A DNA stretch of 64,000 nucleotides, taken from Paraburkholderia sp. BL21I4N1 (GTDB lineage: Bacteria; Pseudomonadota; Gammaproteobacteria; Burkholderiales; Burkholderiaceae). A program made the position numbers and the translations under genes. Shown one piece after another: positions 42,094-50,807 of the stretch (position 1 is its first letter; every line of letters begins with the position of its first letter). The notes below the pieces were generated by a model. That model saw nothing but the letters and a program-made list of their open reading frames with translations, ran no database searches and was not told the origin of the DNA. The DNA is taken from positions 62,001 to 126,000 of the forward strand of contig NZ_PVEN01000019.1 in the NCBI RefSeq assembly GCF_002973525.1. The letters run 5' to 3'.

Positions 42094-42142
42094 GGTATAC
42101 TACGGATAACAAATGTATACACAAAAACAAATTGATATACCA
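42094..42142. promoter_or_regulatory. TGTATACA operator cluster in the divergent VOC/hydrolase promoter
   Basis: Three related sites stand about 20 bp apart, roughly two helical turns: GGTATACT (42094-42101), TGTATACA (42114-42121) and TGATATACCA (42133-42142). They lie 93-141 bp upstream of the VOC start and 107-155 bp upstream of the hydrolase start, so one set can serve both operons. Confidence 0.6.
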
Positions 42143-42248
42143 GAATGGCCTTCATACGCTGATCGGGGCTAGCTGCGCTTCAGCAGTTCGCTTAGGCAGT
42201 TAGCCTCAGCAGCCCCGCTGAATCACCGCGATGGATGAAGGACCACCC

Positions 42249-43211
42249 ATGCAGACCTCGCAGGAACCGTTAGGCAGTCTGTCCGCCCCGCTCAGGCAGC
42301 GCTTCGCGCAGATCGGGCCGGTATGGGCGAGCGATATCAACGCGCACCGCGATCTGGTGATCGACGTGTACTCGCCGTTGGTGGCCGCGGCGCGCGATGC
42401 GGGCGAATCGTTCGAGGCGGCGCGTGACGTTCCATATGGCAGCCACGAACGGCAGCGGCTCGATGTATTCGTTTCAGAGGAGACGCGACGCAAGGGCAAT
42501 GCCGACGTCGTGCTGTTCGTCCACGGCGGCGCTTTTCTACGCGGCAGCAAGAGTTTCAACGGCCTGATCTACGACAACGTCTCGCGCTGGTTCGCTCGGC
42601 AGGGTTGCGTGGCGCTCAATGTCGAATACCGCCTCGCGCCGGAAGCGTCGTATCCCGCCGGCGCCGACGACGTCGCCGCCGCATTGGCGTGGGCGCATGC
42701 GCATGCCGGGGAGTTCGGCGGCGATCCACGCAGGATTTTTTTAGTCGGCCATTCGGCGGGCGGCGCGCATGTCGCCAGCTATCTGTGCGATCCGCTGTTT
42801 GCCGGACGGCGGAATGATGAAAACGCGCCGGTTGTCGCGGGCGCCGTGCTGATCAGCGCGCGGCTCGCGGCCGACGTTCTCGCGGATAACCCGAATGCCG
42901 CTGGTGTGCGCGCCTATTTCGGTGCGGACGAATCGCGCTATGCGGCGCGCTCGCCGTTGACCCACGCCGAACACTTCGACACGCCGCTGATGGTAGTGGT
43001 CGCCGAATACGAGAACCCTTATCTGGATGCCTACGGCGCGGCTTTTTTCGAGCGCGTGCTATGGGCGCGTCAGCGCGCCGGTGACGCGCGGGCGAAACGC
43101 GCGCCGCGTTTCATACAGATGCCGCGGCACAACCATACGTCGGTGGTCGCGCATTTCGATTCGGGCGAGACGTTGTTGGGGGACGCGATGCTTGATTTTT
43201 TTGGCAGCTAG
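42249..43211 (+). CDS. Alpha/beta hydrolase (carboxylesterase/arylformamidase-like)
   Basis: 320 aa. The oxyanion motif is H92GGAF, the nucleophile S169 is in GHSAGGAH and a catalytic His lies in PRHNHTS. YGSHERQRLDVF and NVEYRLAPEASYP are typical of the esterase/lipase branch that includes arylformamidases. AAGGA before the ATG at 42249 makes it a better start than the ATG at 42231. Being opposite the VOC operon and next to the aldolase, it probably hydrolyses an ester or amide in the unknown pathway. It should not be called kynurenine formamidase on fold alone. Confidence 0.88.
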   Translation: MQTSQEPLGSLSAPLRQRFAQIGPVWASDINAHRDLVIDVYSPLVAAARDAGESFEAARDVPYGSHERQRLDVFVSEETRRKGNADVVLFVHGGAFLRGSKSFNGLIYDNVSRWFARQGCVALNVEYRLAPEASYPAGADDVAAALAWAHAHAGEFGGDPRRIFLVGHSAGGAHVASYLCDPLFAGRRNDENAPVVAGAVLISARLAADVLADNPNAAGVRAYFGADESRYAARSPLTHAEHFDTPLMVVVAEYENPYLDAYGAAFFERVLWARQRAGDARAKRAPRFIQMPRHNHTSVVAHFDSGETLLGDAMLDFFGS

Positions 43212-43360
43212 GTGGTGCGTCGATTCAATCGACGACAACCGTTGGCGTAATGACCTCGTGTAATCGCCTCGCGTAATCCAACCCGCGTGATCGACGGTCG
43301 CAAACGGCCATCGCAACCGCACCGACCGCCACTGTCCGCGCTACAAACAAGGAGACCCGC

Positions 43361-44320
43361 ATGACCCGCCGCACGTCCCCGAACCACGCATCCCCATTCG
43401 CGACACCGCGCGTATTCGCACCGGTCATCACGCCCTTCACCGAGGACTCCGGCGTCGACGCGCCGCGCTTCGTCGCGTTCTGCCGCTGGCTGGTCGGGCA
43501 GGGCGCGGGACTCGCGCTATTCGGCACCAACAGCGAAGCCAACTCGCTGAGTCTCGCCGAACGGCACGCATTGCTGGACGACGTGATCGAGGCCGGCATC
43601 GACCCCGCGCAGATGTTGCCGGGCACCGGCGCGTGCGCGCTGCCCGACGCGATCGCGTTGACGCGTCACGCGGACAAAGCCGGTTGCGCGGGGGCGTTGA
43701 TGCTGCCGCCATTTTTCTACCAGGGCGTCAGCGACGACGGTCTGTTCGCGTACTACGCCGACGTGATCGAAGCGGTCGGCTCCGACAGCTTGCGCGTGCT
43801 GCTGTATCACATCCCGCAGTTCACCGGCGTGCCGATCACGCACACGCTGATCGAGCGGCTGATCGCCGCGTATCCTCGCACGGTGGTGGGCATCAAGGAC
43901 AGTTCGGGCGATTGGGCCAACACGGCGGCCATGCTGGAGAAGTTTCCCGGCTTCGCGGTGTTTCCCGCGTCCGAGGCGTTGCTCGGTAAAGCGCTACCGC
44001 TCGGCGCGGCCGGCTGCATTTCGGCGACCGCGAATATCCAGCCGCATGCGATTGCGAGTCTGCTGAAGGCGGCGACGCCGGAAGAGAGAGCGCAGTGGGA
44101 AGGCAAGGTGGCGACGGTGCGGCTGGCCGTGCAGGCGCAACCGATGATCCCCGCGCTGAAAAGCATTGTCGCGCACTTCGCTAACGATGCTTCGTGGAAT
44201 CGCGTGCGTCCGCCGCTCACGCCGATGAACCCGGCACAATCCGGCGCGTTGTTGCAGCAGTTGGAAACGTTGGGTTTTTCGATGCCGTCGATGGCCGCGC
44301 TCGCGGCGGTGGCCGCGTGA
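43361..44320 (+). CDS. DHDPS/N-acetylneuraminate lyase-family aldolase or hydratase-aldolase
   Basis: 319 aa TIM barrel. The Schiff-base lysine K179 (VVGIKDSSGD) and Tyr149 (LLYHIPQF) are present. The usual GTTGE motif reads GTNSEANSLS, so it is not a standard dihydrodipicolinate synthase. Members of this group cleave or form 2-oxoacids, usually with pyruvate as one partner. AAGGAGA precedes the ATG. It follows the hydrolase gene by 149 bp and ends facing the GntR gene. Confidence 0.9.
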   Translation: MTRRTSPNHASPFATPRVFAPVITPFTEDSGVDAPRFVAFCRWLVGQGAGLALFGTNSEANSLSLAERHALLDDVIEAGIDPAQMLPGTGACALPDAIALTRHADKAGCAGALMLPPFFYQGVSDDGLFAYYADVIEAVGSDSLRVLLYHIPQFTGVPITHTLIERLIAAYPRTVVGIKDSSGDWANTAAMLEKFPGFAVFPASEALLGKALPLGAAGCISATANIQPHAIASLLKAATPEERAQWEGKVATVRLAVQAQPMIPALKSIVAHFANDASWNRVRPPLTPMNPAQSGALLQQLETLGFSMPSMAALAAVAA

Positions 44321-44375
44321 GCATGATGGGGCTATCGCCGGGTGGCCGCGTGGCGTTCAGCGGCTTAATGCCTGA

Positions 44376-44402
44376 CTCCATGCCGAGTGCTCTCGCATGG
44401 AG
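44376..44402. terminator. Stem-loop between convergent aldolase and GntR genes
   Basis: CTCCATGC (44376-44383) and GCATGGAG (44395-44402) form a perfect 8-bp stem with an 11-nt loop in the 122-bp gap between convergent genes. No T-run is visible, so function as a terminator is uncertain. Confidence 0.45.
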
Positions 44403-44442
44403 CAAGCCGACGCTTGATCCGGCCTGCGCTTCGAGCCCAACC

Positions 44443-45102
44443 TCAGGCGTTCTCGCGCTCCGCGCGCTGCCGCTTGAGGCGGCCCAGCACGACGATAGAC
44501 AGCCGCGCGGTGTGGTCGCGCATCGCGTTGTACGCGCGTTCCGGTTCGGAGTTGAGGATCGCGGAGACGATCTCGCGATGCTCGTCGGTGGCCGCTTCGA
44601 AGCGCGACGGCGAGGCCGGTTGCGCAGCGCGAAAGCCTGCCAGCCGCTGCCGCTGCACCGCCATGATCGACGCCAGCGACTTGCTTTGCGCGCCCTTGCA
44701 AATCAGTTCGTGAAAATCGCGATTGAGTTCGAAGTACTCCGCTTCATCGCCGCGCGCGATCGCGGCGTTCATTTCGGTTTGCAGTTCCTCGAGCTGCTTC
44801 TTCTCGACGAGGCTCATGCGCTGGGCGCTCAGACGGCAGCACAGCGCTTCGAGTTCGCACATGGCTTCGAGCATGTCCGCCAGCTCGTCGATGCTGAACT
44901 GCGCGACGACCACGCCTTTGCGCGGCGTCAGCTCGACCATGCCGCGCGCGGCGAGCTCGCGCAGCGCTTCGCGGATCGGTGTGCGCGACGCGTTGAAGCG
45001 TTCGGCGAGCGCCGCTTCCTCGAGCTTCTGACCCGGTTCGAGCGTGCCGTCGATGATCTCGTCGCACAGCAGACGGTAAATCTTGGAAGAGAGCGTTGTC
45101 AT
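44443..45102 (-). CDS. FCD-domain GntR-family regulator (FadR subfamily)
   Basis: 219 aa. The winged HTH (about 1-70) shows LEEAALAERFNASRTPIREALRELAARG and LTPRKGVVVAQFS. The FCD effector domain shows the metal/ligand-binding residues in LNRDFHELI, ATDEHREI and AMRDHTARL. This subfamily commonly represses catabolic genes and releases on binding a pathway acid. It is divergent from the FAH operon, with TGTATACA sites between, and is the only specific regulator inside the island. Confidence 0.93.
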   Translation of the reverse strand: MTTLSSKIYRLLCDEIIDGTLEPGQKLEEAALAERFNASRTPIREALRELAARGMVELTPRKGVVVAQFSIDELADMLEAMCELEALCCRLSAQRMSLVEKKQLEELQTEMNAAIARGDEAEYFELNRDFHELICKGAQSKSLASIMAVQRQRLAGFRAAQPASPSRFEAATDEHREIVSAILNSEPERAYNAMRDHTARLSIVVLGRLKRQRAERENA

Positions 45103-45246
45103 CGTGATGGTGGTGGGTTGAGCGGAACCGTGGGGAGGCGGCCCTCATTATGCGCCAGCGGCCCAACCGCCTCAATCGCCACCGCGCATATCCGGCCTGT
45201 GCAAGCCCATGCAGTGTACGCGCGAACGTGTTCACGCCCCGATAAG

Positions 45247-45294
45247 TGTATACAAGGATTTTAATAAAAATACATGAGTGACTGAATGTATACG
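45247..45294. promoter_or_regulatory. Two TGTATACA-type operators between GntR and FAH genes
   Basis: TGTATACA at 45247-45254 and TGTATACG at 45287-45294 are 40 bp apart (about four helical turns). They lie 145 bp upstream of the GntR start and 74-121 bp upstream of the FAH start, with an AT-rich TTTTAATAAAAAT between them. The layout fits autorepression plus control of the divergent operon. Confidence 0.65.
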
Positions 45295-45367
45295 AATAGT
45301 TCAGTGCGCTGATGACGTCCTCGACAACTGACTGACTCCCTACAAACGCAACAAAGCGAGGCAACAC

Positions 45368-46297
45368 GTGACCTGGTTTGGTATCGCAACTTATGAATCG
45401 AATGGCCGCCGCGCTACTGGTCTGGCAGTCGGCGACGCGCTTTACGACGCGCAGGCCGCGTTGCAGCACAGCGCGCTGAACGCGTCCGGCGCAGGGATCG
45501 ACGACGTCGGCAGCCTGATCGCCGGATGGGAAAGCGATGGCGCGGCGATCGTCGAACGGCTCGGCAACGCGGCCCGCGCGATCGAAGCCGGCACGCTCGG
45601 TCTCAAACCGCTCGTTGGCCATACGCTATGCGTGCCGTACCAGCCACGGCGGATTTTCGCGGCGGCGTCCAACTATTACGAGCACGCGCTGGAGATGGGC
45701 ACGGAGCTGGCGCCGCGCGAGGAAAGCACGCCGTACATGTTCATGAAGGCCGAAACCAGCGTGGTGCCGACGCTCGCCAACGTGGTGATTCCGCCGCACG
45801 CGGAGCGGGTCGACTGGGAGGTCGAACTGGCGGTCGTGATCGGCAAAACCGGCCGCCATATCGCGCAGCGGGACGCCTACGACTACATCGCGGGTTACAC
45901 GATTCTGAACGACGTCAGCGCGCGCGACCTGAATCGCCGCACCGACTATCCGTTCAAACACGACTGGTTTCGCGGCAAGAGTTTCGATACCTTTGGTCCA
46001 CTCGGCCCGTGGTTCGTACCGCGGGCCTGCATCGCCGAGCCGCAGAATCTGCGCATGCGCCTCGCGGTGAACGGCGAGACGATGCAGGACGGCAATACGT
46101 CCGGGATGATTTTCAACATCGCCGAACAGATCGAATATTTATCGACGATCCTCACGCTGCAACCCGGCGATCTGATCGCCACGGGTACGCCGACCGGCGT
46201 TGGCATGGGACGCGGCATCTATCTGAAGGCGGGCGACGTGATGGTCGCATCGATCGACGGTATCGGCTCGATTGAAAATCCACTGGTGGCGGGCTGA
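45368..46297 (+). CDS. Fumarylacetoacetate hydrolase-family enzyme
   Basis: 309 aa. Metal ligands E151, E153 (DWEVELAVVIGK) and D182 (ILNDVSARDLN) are present, with K204 in RGKSFDTFGPLGPW and the closing GTPTGVGMG loop. Such enzymes hydrolyse C-C bonds of ring-fission products or isomerise/decarboxylate 2-hydroxydienoic acids. The start is a GTG with CGAGG upstream. It is the first gene of a five-gene operon with the ABC importer and a VOC dioxygenase. Confidence 0.92.
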   Translation: MTWFGIATYESNGRRATGLAVGDALYDAQAALQHSALNASGAGIDDVGSLIAGWESDGAAIVERLGNAARAIEAGTLGLKPLVGHTLCVPYQPRRIFAAASNYYEHALEMGTELAPREESTPYMFMKAETSVVPTLANVVIPPHAERVDWEVELAVVIGKTGRHIAQRDAYDYIAGYTILNDVSARDLNRRTDYPFKHDWFRGKSFDTFGPLGPWFVPRACIAEPQNLRMRLAVNGETMQDGNTSGMIFNIAEQIEYLSTILTLQPGDLIATGTPTGVGMGRGIYLKAGDVMVASIDGIGSIENPLVAG

Positions 46298-46353
46298 GCG
46301 TCGTTACGCTTGCCGCGCTTCTTTTTTTACTCCAGTCAGGACGGGGACACGAC

Positions 46354-47451
46354 ATGTTGCAGCGGATACGGCGCGCGTTTTTGCAGCAATTCATGCAGCA
46401 CATACCGCGGCAGGAATCGCAGGCGGTAGCGAAGCGCACCTCGGCGCGACCCCTGCCTTATGCCGCGTCACCCGCGTGGTACGCGACAGCGCTCGCCGCC
46501 GTCGCGCTATGCGCCAGCGTCCAGGCGCAAGCCGCCGACGCCGTGCGCGTCAACCTCGCGTGGCTGCCGCAGGGCAGCACCGGCGGCATTCTGCTCGCGC
46601 AATCGAAGGGCTACTACCGCGAGGCGGGGCTCGACGTCAGCGTGATGCGCGGTTACGGCGGCCAGCGTACCGTCAATGAAGTGGATGGCGGTCTGTTCGA
46701 GTTCGGCTACGGCGATCCGGTCAGCGTGATGCTGAACCGCGCGCATGGCGGTCATGCGGTGATGGTCGGCGCGATCAACACGCGCTGGCCGGGCGCCATG
46801 TGCTATCTCGAACGCCCCGGCTTCAAGGTGAATTCGCTGAAGGATCTGTCGGGGCTGACGCTCGGCGGCGGCGGGGCGTCACCGGTGCAGAACATCATGC
46901 CGGCGTGGCTCAAACAGAACGGCCTCGCGCCCGACGCCATCAAGACCGTGCGCCTCGACCCGGCTGTCATCAACACGGCGCTGCTGCAAAAGCGGATCGA
47001 TCTGTCCGAGTGCTGGGAGGGCGCGAGCCTGCCGGTTCAGGCGGCCCTCGCGAAGCGCGCCGGCCAGCAACTCGGCCGCGTGTTCTACCGGGATTTCGGG
47101 CTGGATATGATGGGCAACGGCCTCGTGACCACCGATACCTTCGTGGCCCAGCATCCCGACGTGGTCAAGCGTTTCGTCGCGGCGACCTATCGCGGTTATG
47201 CGCTGATGCGATCGCATCCGCAGGAAGCGGCGGATGCGATCGCCGCGCAGTTTCCGGTGCTCGACAAGACGATCCTGCTGCAACAGATCGTCGAGACCAA
47301 CGGCCTGATTAGCGACGACCCCACCGACCACAAGACCGGCTGGCTGCGTCCGGCGCGCATGGAGTCGACCGCGGCCTTCGTGTCGCGCGCGTTCGGCACC
47401 GGCGCGAAGGTGAAGGCGGCCGATCTTTATACGAACCGATTCGTCGAATGA
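46354..47451 (+). CDS. ABC importer substrate-binding protein (NMT1/SsuA-like)
   Basis: 365 aa with a long basic N-terminal region and a signal peptide ending near SVQAQA (about residue 60). The mature part is an NMT1/THI5-like binding protein: VRVNLAWLPQGSTGGILLAQSKGYYREAGLDV, GYGDPVSVMLNRA and AATYRGYALMRSHPQEAADAI. Homologues bind sulfonates, pyrimidines or aromatic acids, so the ligand is open. GGGGACACGAC precedes the ATG; an internal Met at 46396 could also serve. Confidence 0.9.
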   Translation: MLQRIRRAFLQQFMQHIPRQESQAVAKRTSARPLPYAASPAWYATALAAVALCASVQAQAADAVRVNLAWLPQGSTGGILLAQSKGYYREAGLDVSVMRGYGGQRTVNEVDGGLFEFGYGDPVSVMLNRAHGGHAVMVGAINTRWPGAMCYLERPGFKVNSLKDLSGLTLGGGGASPVQNIMPAWLKQNGLAPDAIKTVRLDPAVINTALLQKRIDLSECWEGASLPVQAALAKRAGQQLGRVFYRDFGLDMMGNGLVTTDTFVAQHPDVVKRFVAATYRGYALMRSHPQEAADAIAAQFPVLDKTILLQQIVETNGLISDDPTDHKTGWLRPARMESTAAFVSRAFGTGAKVKAADLYTNRFVE

Positions 47452-47538
47452 ACCCGATCGGGAGGGCGTGCCTCGTCGAAGTGTGAGGCGCGCTCGCCAA
47501 CCCGCCTGCGCGAAGCGTCGGCAAAGAGGAGACAGGCA

Positions 47539-48156
47539 ATGAACAGTTTGCGTCCGAAGCGGCTTGGACACATGGTGCTGATGGTGCGCGACATCCAGAA
47601 GTCCGCGCGGTTTTATACCGACGTGCTGGGCCTCAAGGTGTCCGACTGGATCGGCGATCAGATGGTGTTTCTGCGCGCCGGCAGCGATCACCACGATCTC
47701 GCGCTCGCCCAGCTGCCGAAAGACTCCGCCGACTTCGACGATCTGCCGCGCTACTCGCGGCCGGGTCTGGAGCACTTCTCGTATCTGATCGACAGCTACG
47801 AGGAAATGGAGCGCTCGGTGAAGGTGTTGCAGGAGCATGGCGTCGAGATCGTGCGCGGCATCGGCCGGCATGGTCCGGGCAATAACCTGTTTCTCGTGTT
47901 CAAGGATCCGGACGGCAATAACGTCGAGGTGTACTGCGAGATGACGCAGATCGGCGAGCGCGACGCGCACGAACCGCAAGTATGGGAGCGCACGATCGAA
48001 TCGTTCGATCAGTATCGCTTCGAGCGCTTCGTCGTACCGCCGCCGCCGCATCTGGTGGCGCAGAAACAGGCGCAAGCGTCGGCGCAAAAGCCGGAGCAGG
48101 CCGCAGCCGCGCCCGACCCCGCCGAGCCCGCCAGCGATCCGTCCGCTCGCCCGTAA
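47539..48156 (+). CDS. VOC-family protein resembling extradiol ring-cleavage dioxygenases
   Basis: 205 aa. A complete 2-His-1-carboxylate set is visible: H11 in LGHMVLMVRD, H79 in GLEHFSYL and E130 in DGNNVEVYCE. The first module reads KSARFYTDVLGLKVSDW. The last 40 residues are an Ala/Pro/Gln-rich disordered tail. A ring-fission role is plausible because the FAH enzyme is in the same operon, but a glyoxalase or other VOC activity cannot be excluded. GAGGAGACAGGCA precedes the ATG. Confidence 0.88.
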   Translation: MNSLRPKRLGHMVLMVRDIQKSARFYTDVLGLKVSDWIGDQMVFLRAGSDHHDLALAQLPKDSADFDDLPRYSRPGLEHFSYLIDSYEEMERSVKVLQEHGVEIVRGIGRHGPGNNLFLVFKDPDGNNVEVYCEMTQIGERDAHEPQVWERTIESFDQYRFERFVVPPPPHLVAQKQAQASAQKPEQAAAAPDPAEPASDPSARP

Positions 48157-48178
48157 TTCGACACCCTTCGGAACCCTT

Positions 48179-48922
48179 ATGAAGCGATTGATCGAAACCG
48201 TCTCGTTCTGGGTCGTGATCGGCCTGATCTGGGAATTCGGCGTGCGCTGGACCGGCACGCGCGACTACGTGCTGCCGGCACTTTCGCAAGTGTTCGCGGC
48301 CGGTTGGGAAATGCGCGGGCAGTTGCTGTCGGACACCCTCGCCACCGCCTGGGAGGTGCTCGCCGGCTTCGCGCTGGCGTTGGTCGGCGGTCTCGCGATC
48401 GGTCTGCTCGCCAGCATGTCGAGCATCGCGCGGCGCACCTTGTTTCCGCTCGTCACCGCGTTGCAGAGCATGCCGAAAATCGCGCTCGCGCCGTTGCTGA
48501 TCGTCTGGTTCGGCTACGGCTTCGCGTCGAAGCTGGCGGCGGCCGTGCTGTTCGCGTTCTTCCCGATCGTGATCGCGACGATGGGCGGACTCGCGGGCGT
48601 GCCGCGCAATCTCGACGAGCATTTCCGCGCGCTCGGCGCGTCGCCGGCCAAGACCTTCTGGCACTTGCGCTTGCCGGCCGCGCTGCCGGCGTTGATCGAC
48701 GGGTTGAAGATCGCGATGCCGCTGGCGGTGATCGGTGCGATCGTCGGCGAATTCATCGGCTCGGAGTCGGGGCTCGGCCACCTGATCGTATTCGCGACGT
48801 CGAATGCGCAGACGGCGTTGTCGTTCGCGGCGATCCTGATGGTGACCGGGCTGGCCATGCTGTTTTACTGGGCTGTCGACCTGGTGTCGCGCGGCGTGTG
48901 GTGGAGAGGAGTGACAGTCTGA
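48179..48922 (+). CDS. ABC importer permease (SsuC/TauC-like)
   Basis: 247 aa with about six helices. The EAA loop that contacts the ATPase reads ALGASPAKTFWHLRLPAALP. SMPKIALAPLLIVWFGYGF is typical of the nitrate/sulfonate/taurine permease family. Its stop shares one base with the ATPase start (TGATG). Confidence 0.93.
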   Translation: MKRLIETVSFWVVIGLIWEFGVRWTGTRDYVLPALSQVFAAGWEMRGQLLSDTLATAWEVLAGFALALVGGLAIGLLASMSSIARRTLFPLVTALQSMPKIALAPLLIVWFGYGFASKLAAAVLFAFFPIVIATMGGLAGVPRNLDEHFRALGASPAKTFWHLRLPAALPALIDGLKIAMPLAVIGAIVGEFIGSESGLGHLIVFATSNAQTALSFAAILMVTGLAMLFYWAVDLVSRGVWWRGVTV

Positions 48923-49773
48923 TGGCGATGGTCGACAAGTTGCGTATCGTGGAGCGCGCCCCGGCAAGCGGCGCGTCGGTTCAAGCGTTGCCGCGCGACG
49001 GCACGGCGCCCGCGCTGATCGCGGTGGAGCAGGTGGGCAAGCGCTTCGCCGCGCGCGGCGGCGCGCAGGCCTTCAGCGCGCTCGACGACGTCTCGATGCA
49101 GATTCGCCAGGGCGAGTTCGTCTCGATCCTCGGACCGAGCGGCTGCGGCAAGAGCACGTTACTGCGCATGGTGGCGGGCCTCGTGCCGTGCGACGCCGGC
49201 CGGATTCTGCTCGGCGACGAGCCGATTAACCGACCGGTGCCGGATATCGGCGTGGTGTTTCAGACCAGCAATCTGCTGCCGTGGCTGACGGTCGGCGCCA
49301 ACATCCGGCTCGGCGCGAAGCTGCGCGATCTGCCGCGCGCGCAGGTCGAGGCGCGCTTGCCCGCGCTGCTGGAAACGCTGGGTCTGACGGCCTTCGCCGA
49401 CCGCTATCCGCACGAGTTGTCGGGCGGTATGCGGCAGCGCGCCGCGATCGGCCAGATTCTGCTGTTGCAGCCGCGCGTGATGCTGATGGACGAACCGTTT
49501 GGCGCATTGGACGCGCTGACTCGCGACCGCCTGAACGTCGAGCTGTTGAGAATCTGGCAGCAGAGCACGCTGACCGTGTTGCTGGTCACGCACAGCATCC
49601 ACGAGGCGGTGTTTCTGTCGGACCGGGTATTGGTGATGTCGGAACGGCCGGGCCGCGTGATCCACGACGTCAGGATCGATTTGCCGCGACCGCGCCAGCC
49701 GGAGCAGGTCAAGAGCGATCCGCGCTATGGCGAATACGTCTCGCAGTTGTCCGCGTTGATGGGCGTGTTCTAG
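48922..49773 (+). CDS. ABC importer ATPase (SsuB/TauB-like)
   Basis: 283 aa. Walker A GPSGCGKST, Q-loop VFQTSNLLPWL, signature LSGGMRQRAAI, Walker B VMLMDEPFGALD and the switch His in VTHSIHEA are all intact. It powers the importer formed with the permease at 48179 and the binding protein at 46354. It is the last gene of the FAH operon and faces the glycosidase gene. Confidence 0.95.
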   Translation: MAMVDKLRIVERAPASGASVQALPRDGTAPALIAVEQVGKRFAARGGAQAFSALDDVSMQIRQGEFVSILGPSGCGKSTLLRMVAGLVPCDAGRILLGDEPINRPVPDIGVVFQTSNLLPWLTVGANIRLGAKLRDLPRAQVEARLPALLETLGLTAFADRYPHELSGGMRQRAAIGQILLLQPRVMLMDEPFGALDALTRDRLNVELLRIWQQSTLTVLLVTHSIHEAVFLSDRVLVMSERPGRVIHDVRIDLPRPRQPEQVKSDPRYGEYVSQLSALMGVF

Positions 49774-49900
49774 ATCGCGCGGCGGCGCCACGGAAAAGAG
49801 CGGCAGGCACCGTGGATGCAAGCCGCTCGTTCATTCATCCCGCGAATTCGCCGCGACCGGCGTTGCCGGTCCGGTGAGCATCACGCCACCGCTCGTCGCC

Positions 49901-50761
49901 TCACGGCGCGATTGCGTCCGTGACTTCGGTGCTCCAGTAGGGCGGCAACGCCTTATAAGGATTGGAGCTGCCCAGCGAGGTCACGTACACGCCGCCCGCG
50001 CCGTGCGTGCTCGCGTATTTCACGATGCCCGGCATTTGCGCGGCCGTCGCGCTGTACACCATGTGCACGAAGCGGGTCTTCGGATAGGCCGCCTGCCAGC
50101 TCAACGGCTCGTATTTCGCATAAGCCTTCGCGGTGCTTTCGAAGACGACGAACGTGTCCGCCGTCGGCAAGCTCGCGTAAAGCTCCGGAATGTTGGTGCC
50201 CGGATTGGCGGTCACCGAATACGTCGCGTTCAGGCCTTTGATGTAGTTGTAGAGCGACTGGTAGTACTGGATGTGCGCGATTTTGCTGTCGTTCGACATT
50301 TCGTCGATAAAGAAGCCGTCGACCTTGTAGAGCGCGACATAGGCGTTGATTTCGGCCACGACTGTGGAGAGCGAACGCTTGCCATACGACGTGTGCACAT
50401 AGCCGACCACCTTGCCGCCCGCCGCGCGAACCTTGGCCGTCGCGGCCGCGTAGTTCGGATCCGTGGTGGCGCCGGGGCCGTTGTCCGGATTCAGGATGGC
50501 GGTAGTCGATACCTGATGAGCCGAGGTGACCAGGCTGTTCCAGTCGGCCAGGCTTTTTGTCGCATTGAAGTAGGAAGGCACCACCAGACTGAGCGCGGCG
50601 GTGGTGCCCGCGAACGCCGTGCCGTGCAGACAACCGGCCAGCAGGCAGGCCATCAGCGTGGCCCGTTTCAGCGCTTTGCCGGCGTATGTCGCGCGGCGAT
50701 TCGATTCGTTGGATTCCTGAACAGCAACGCCGAGCGTGCCCAACCCCTGGATTTTTTTCAT
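49901..50761 (-). CDS. Secreted spherulin-4/GH135-type glycoside hydrolase
   Basis: 286 aa. A signal sequence with a possible lipobox (LLAGC, residues 40-44) or a later cut at TAFA is preceded by a long polar n-region. The mature part follows the spherulin-4 pattern: LNPDNGPGATTDPNY, KVVGYVHTSYGKRSL, VDGFFIDEMSND with D153/E154, TANPGTNIPELY with N186, and FVVFEST with E208. In fungal Sph3 (GH135) the catalytic D, N and E lie in these motifs. The enzyme probably cuts GalNAc/galactosamine-rich polysaccharide, and Pel is the obvious target next door. GGAGG lies 4 nt before the ATG at 50761. Confidence 0.85.
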   Translation of the reverse strand: MKKIQGLGTLGVAVQESNESNRRATYAGKALKRATLMACLLAGCLHGTAFAGTTAALSLVVPSYFNATKSLADWNSLVTSAHQVSTTAILNPDNGPGATTDPNYAAATAKVRAAGGKVVGYVHTSYGKRSLSTVVAEINAYVALYKVDGFFIDEMSNDSKIAHIQYYQSLYNYIKGLNATYSVTANPGTNIPELYASLPTADTFVVFESTAKAYAKYEPLSWQAAYPKTRFVHMVYSATAAQMPGIVKYASTHGAGGVYVTSLGSSNPYKALPPYWSTEVTDAIAP

Positions 50762-50807
50762 CTGGCCTCCTGACCCGGTCTGTCGATGACCGTTGTCGAT
50801 TGGCCCG

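Noticed and set aside
42249..43211. Calling the alpha/beta hydrolase a kynurenine formamidase for the nearby kynurenine cluster
   Set aside because: The fold allows it, but the gene is 9 kb from kynU and shares a promoter region with the VOC operon, not with the LysR-controlled cluster.
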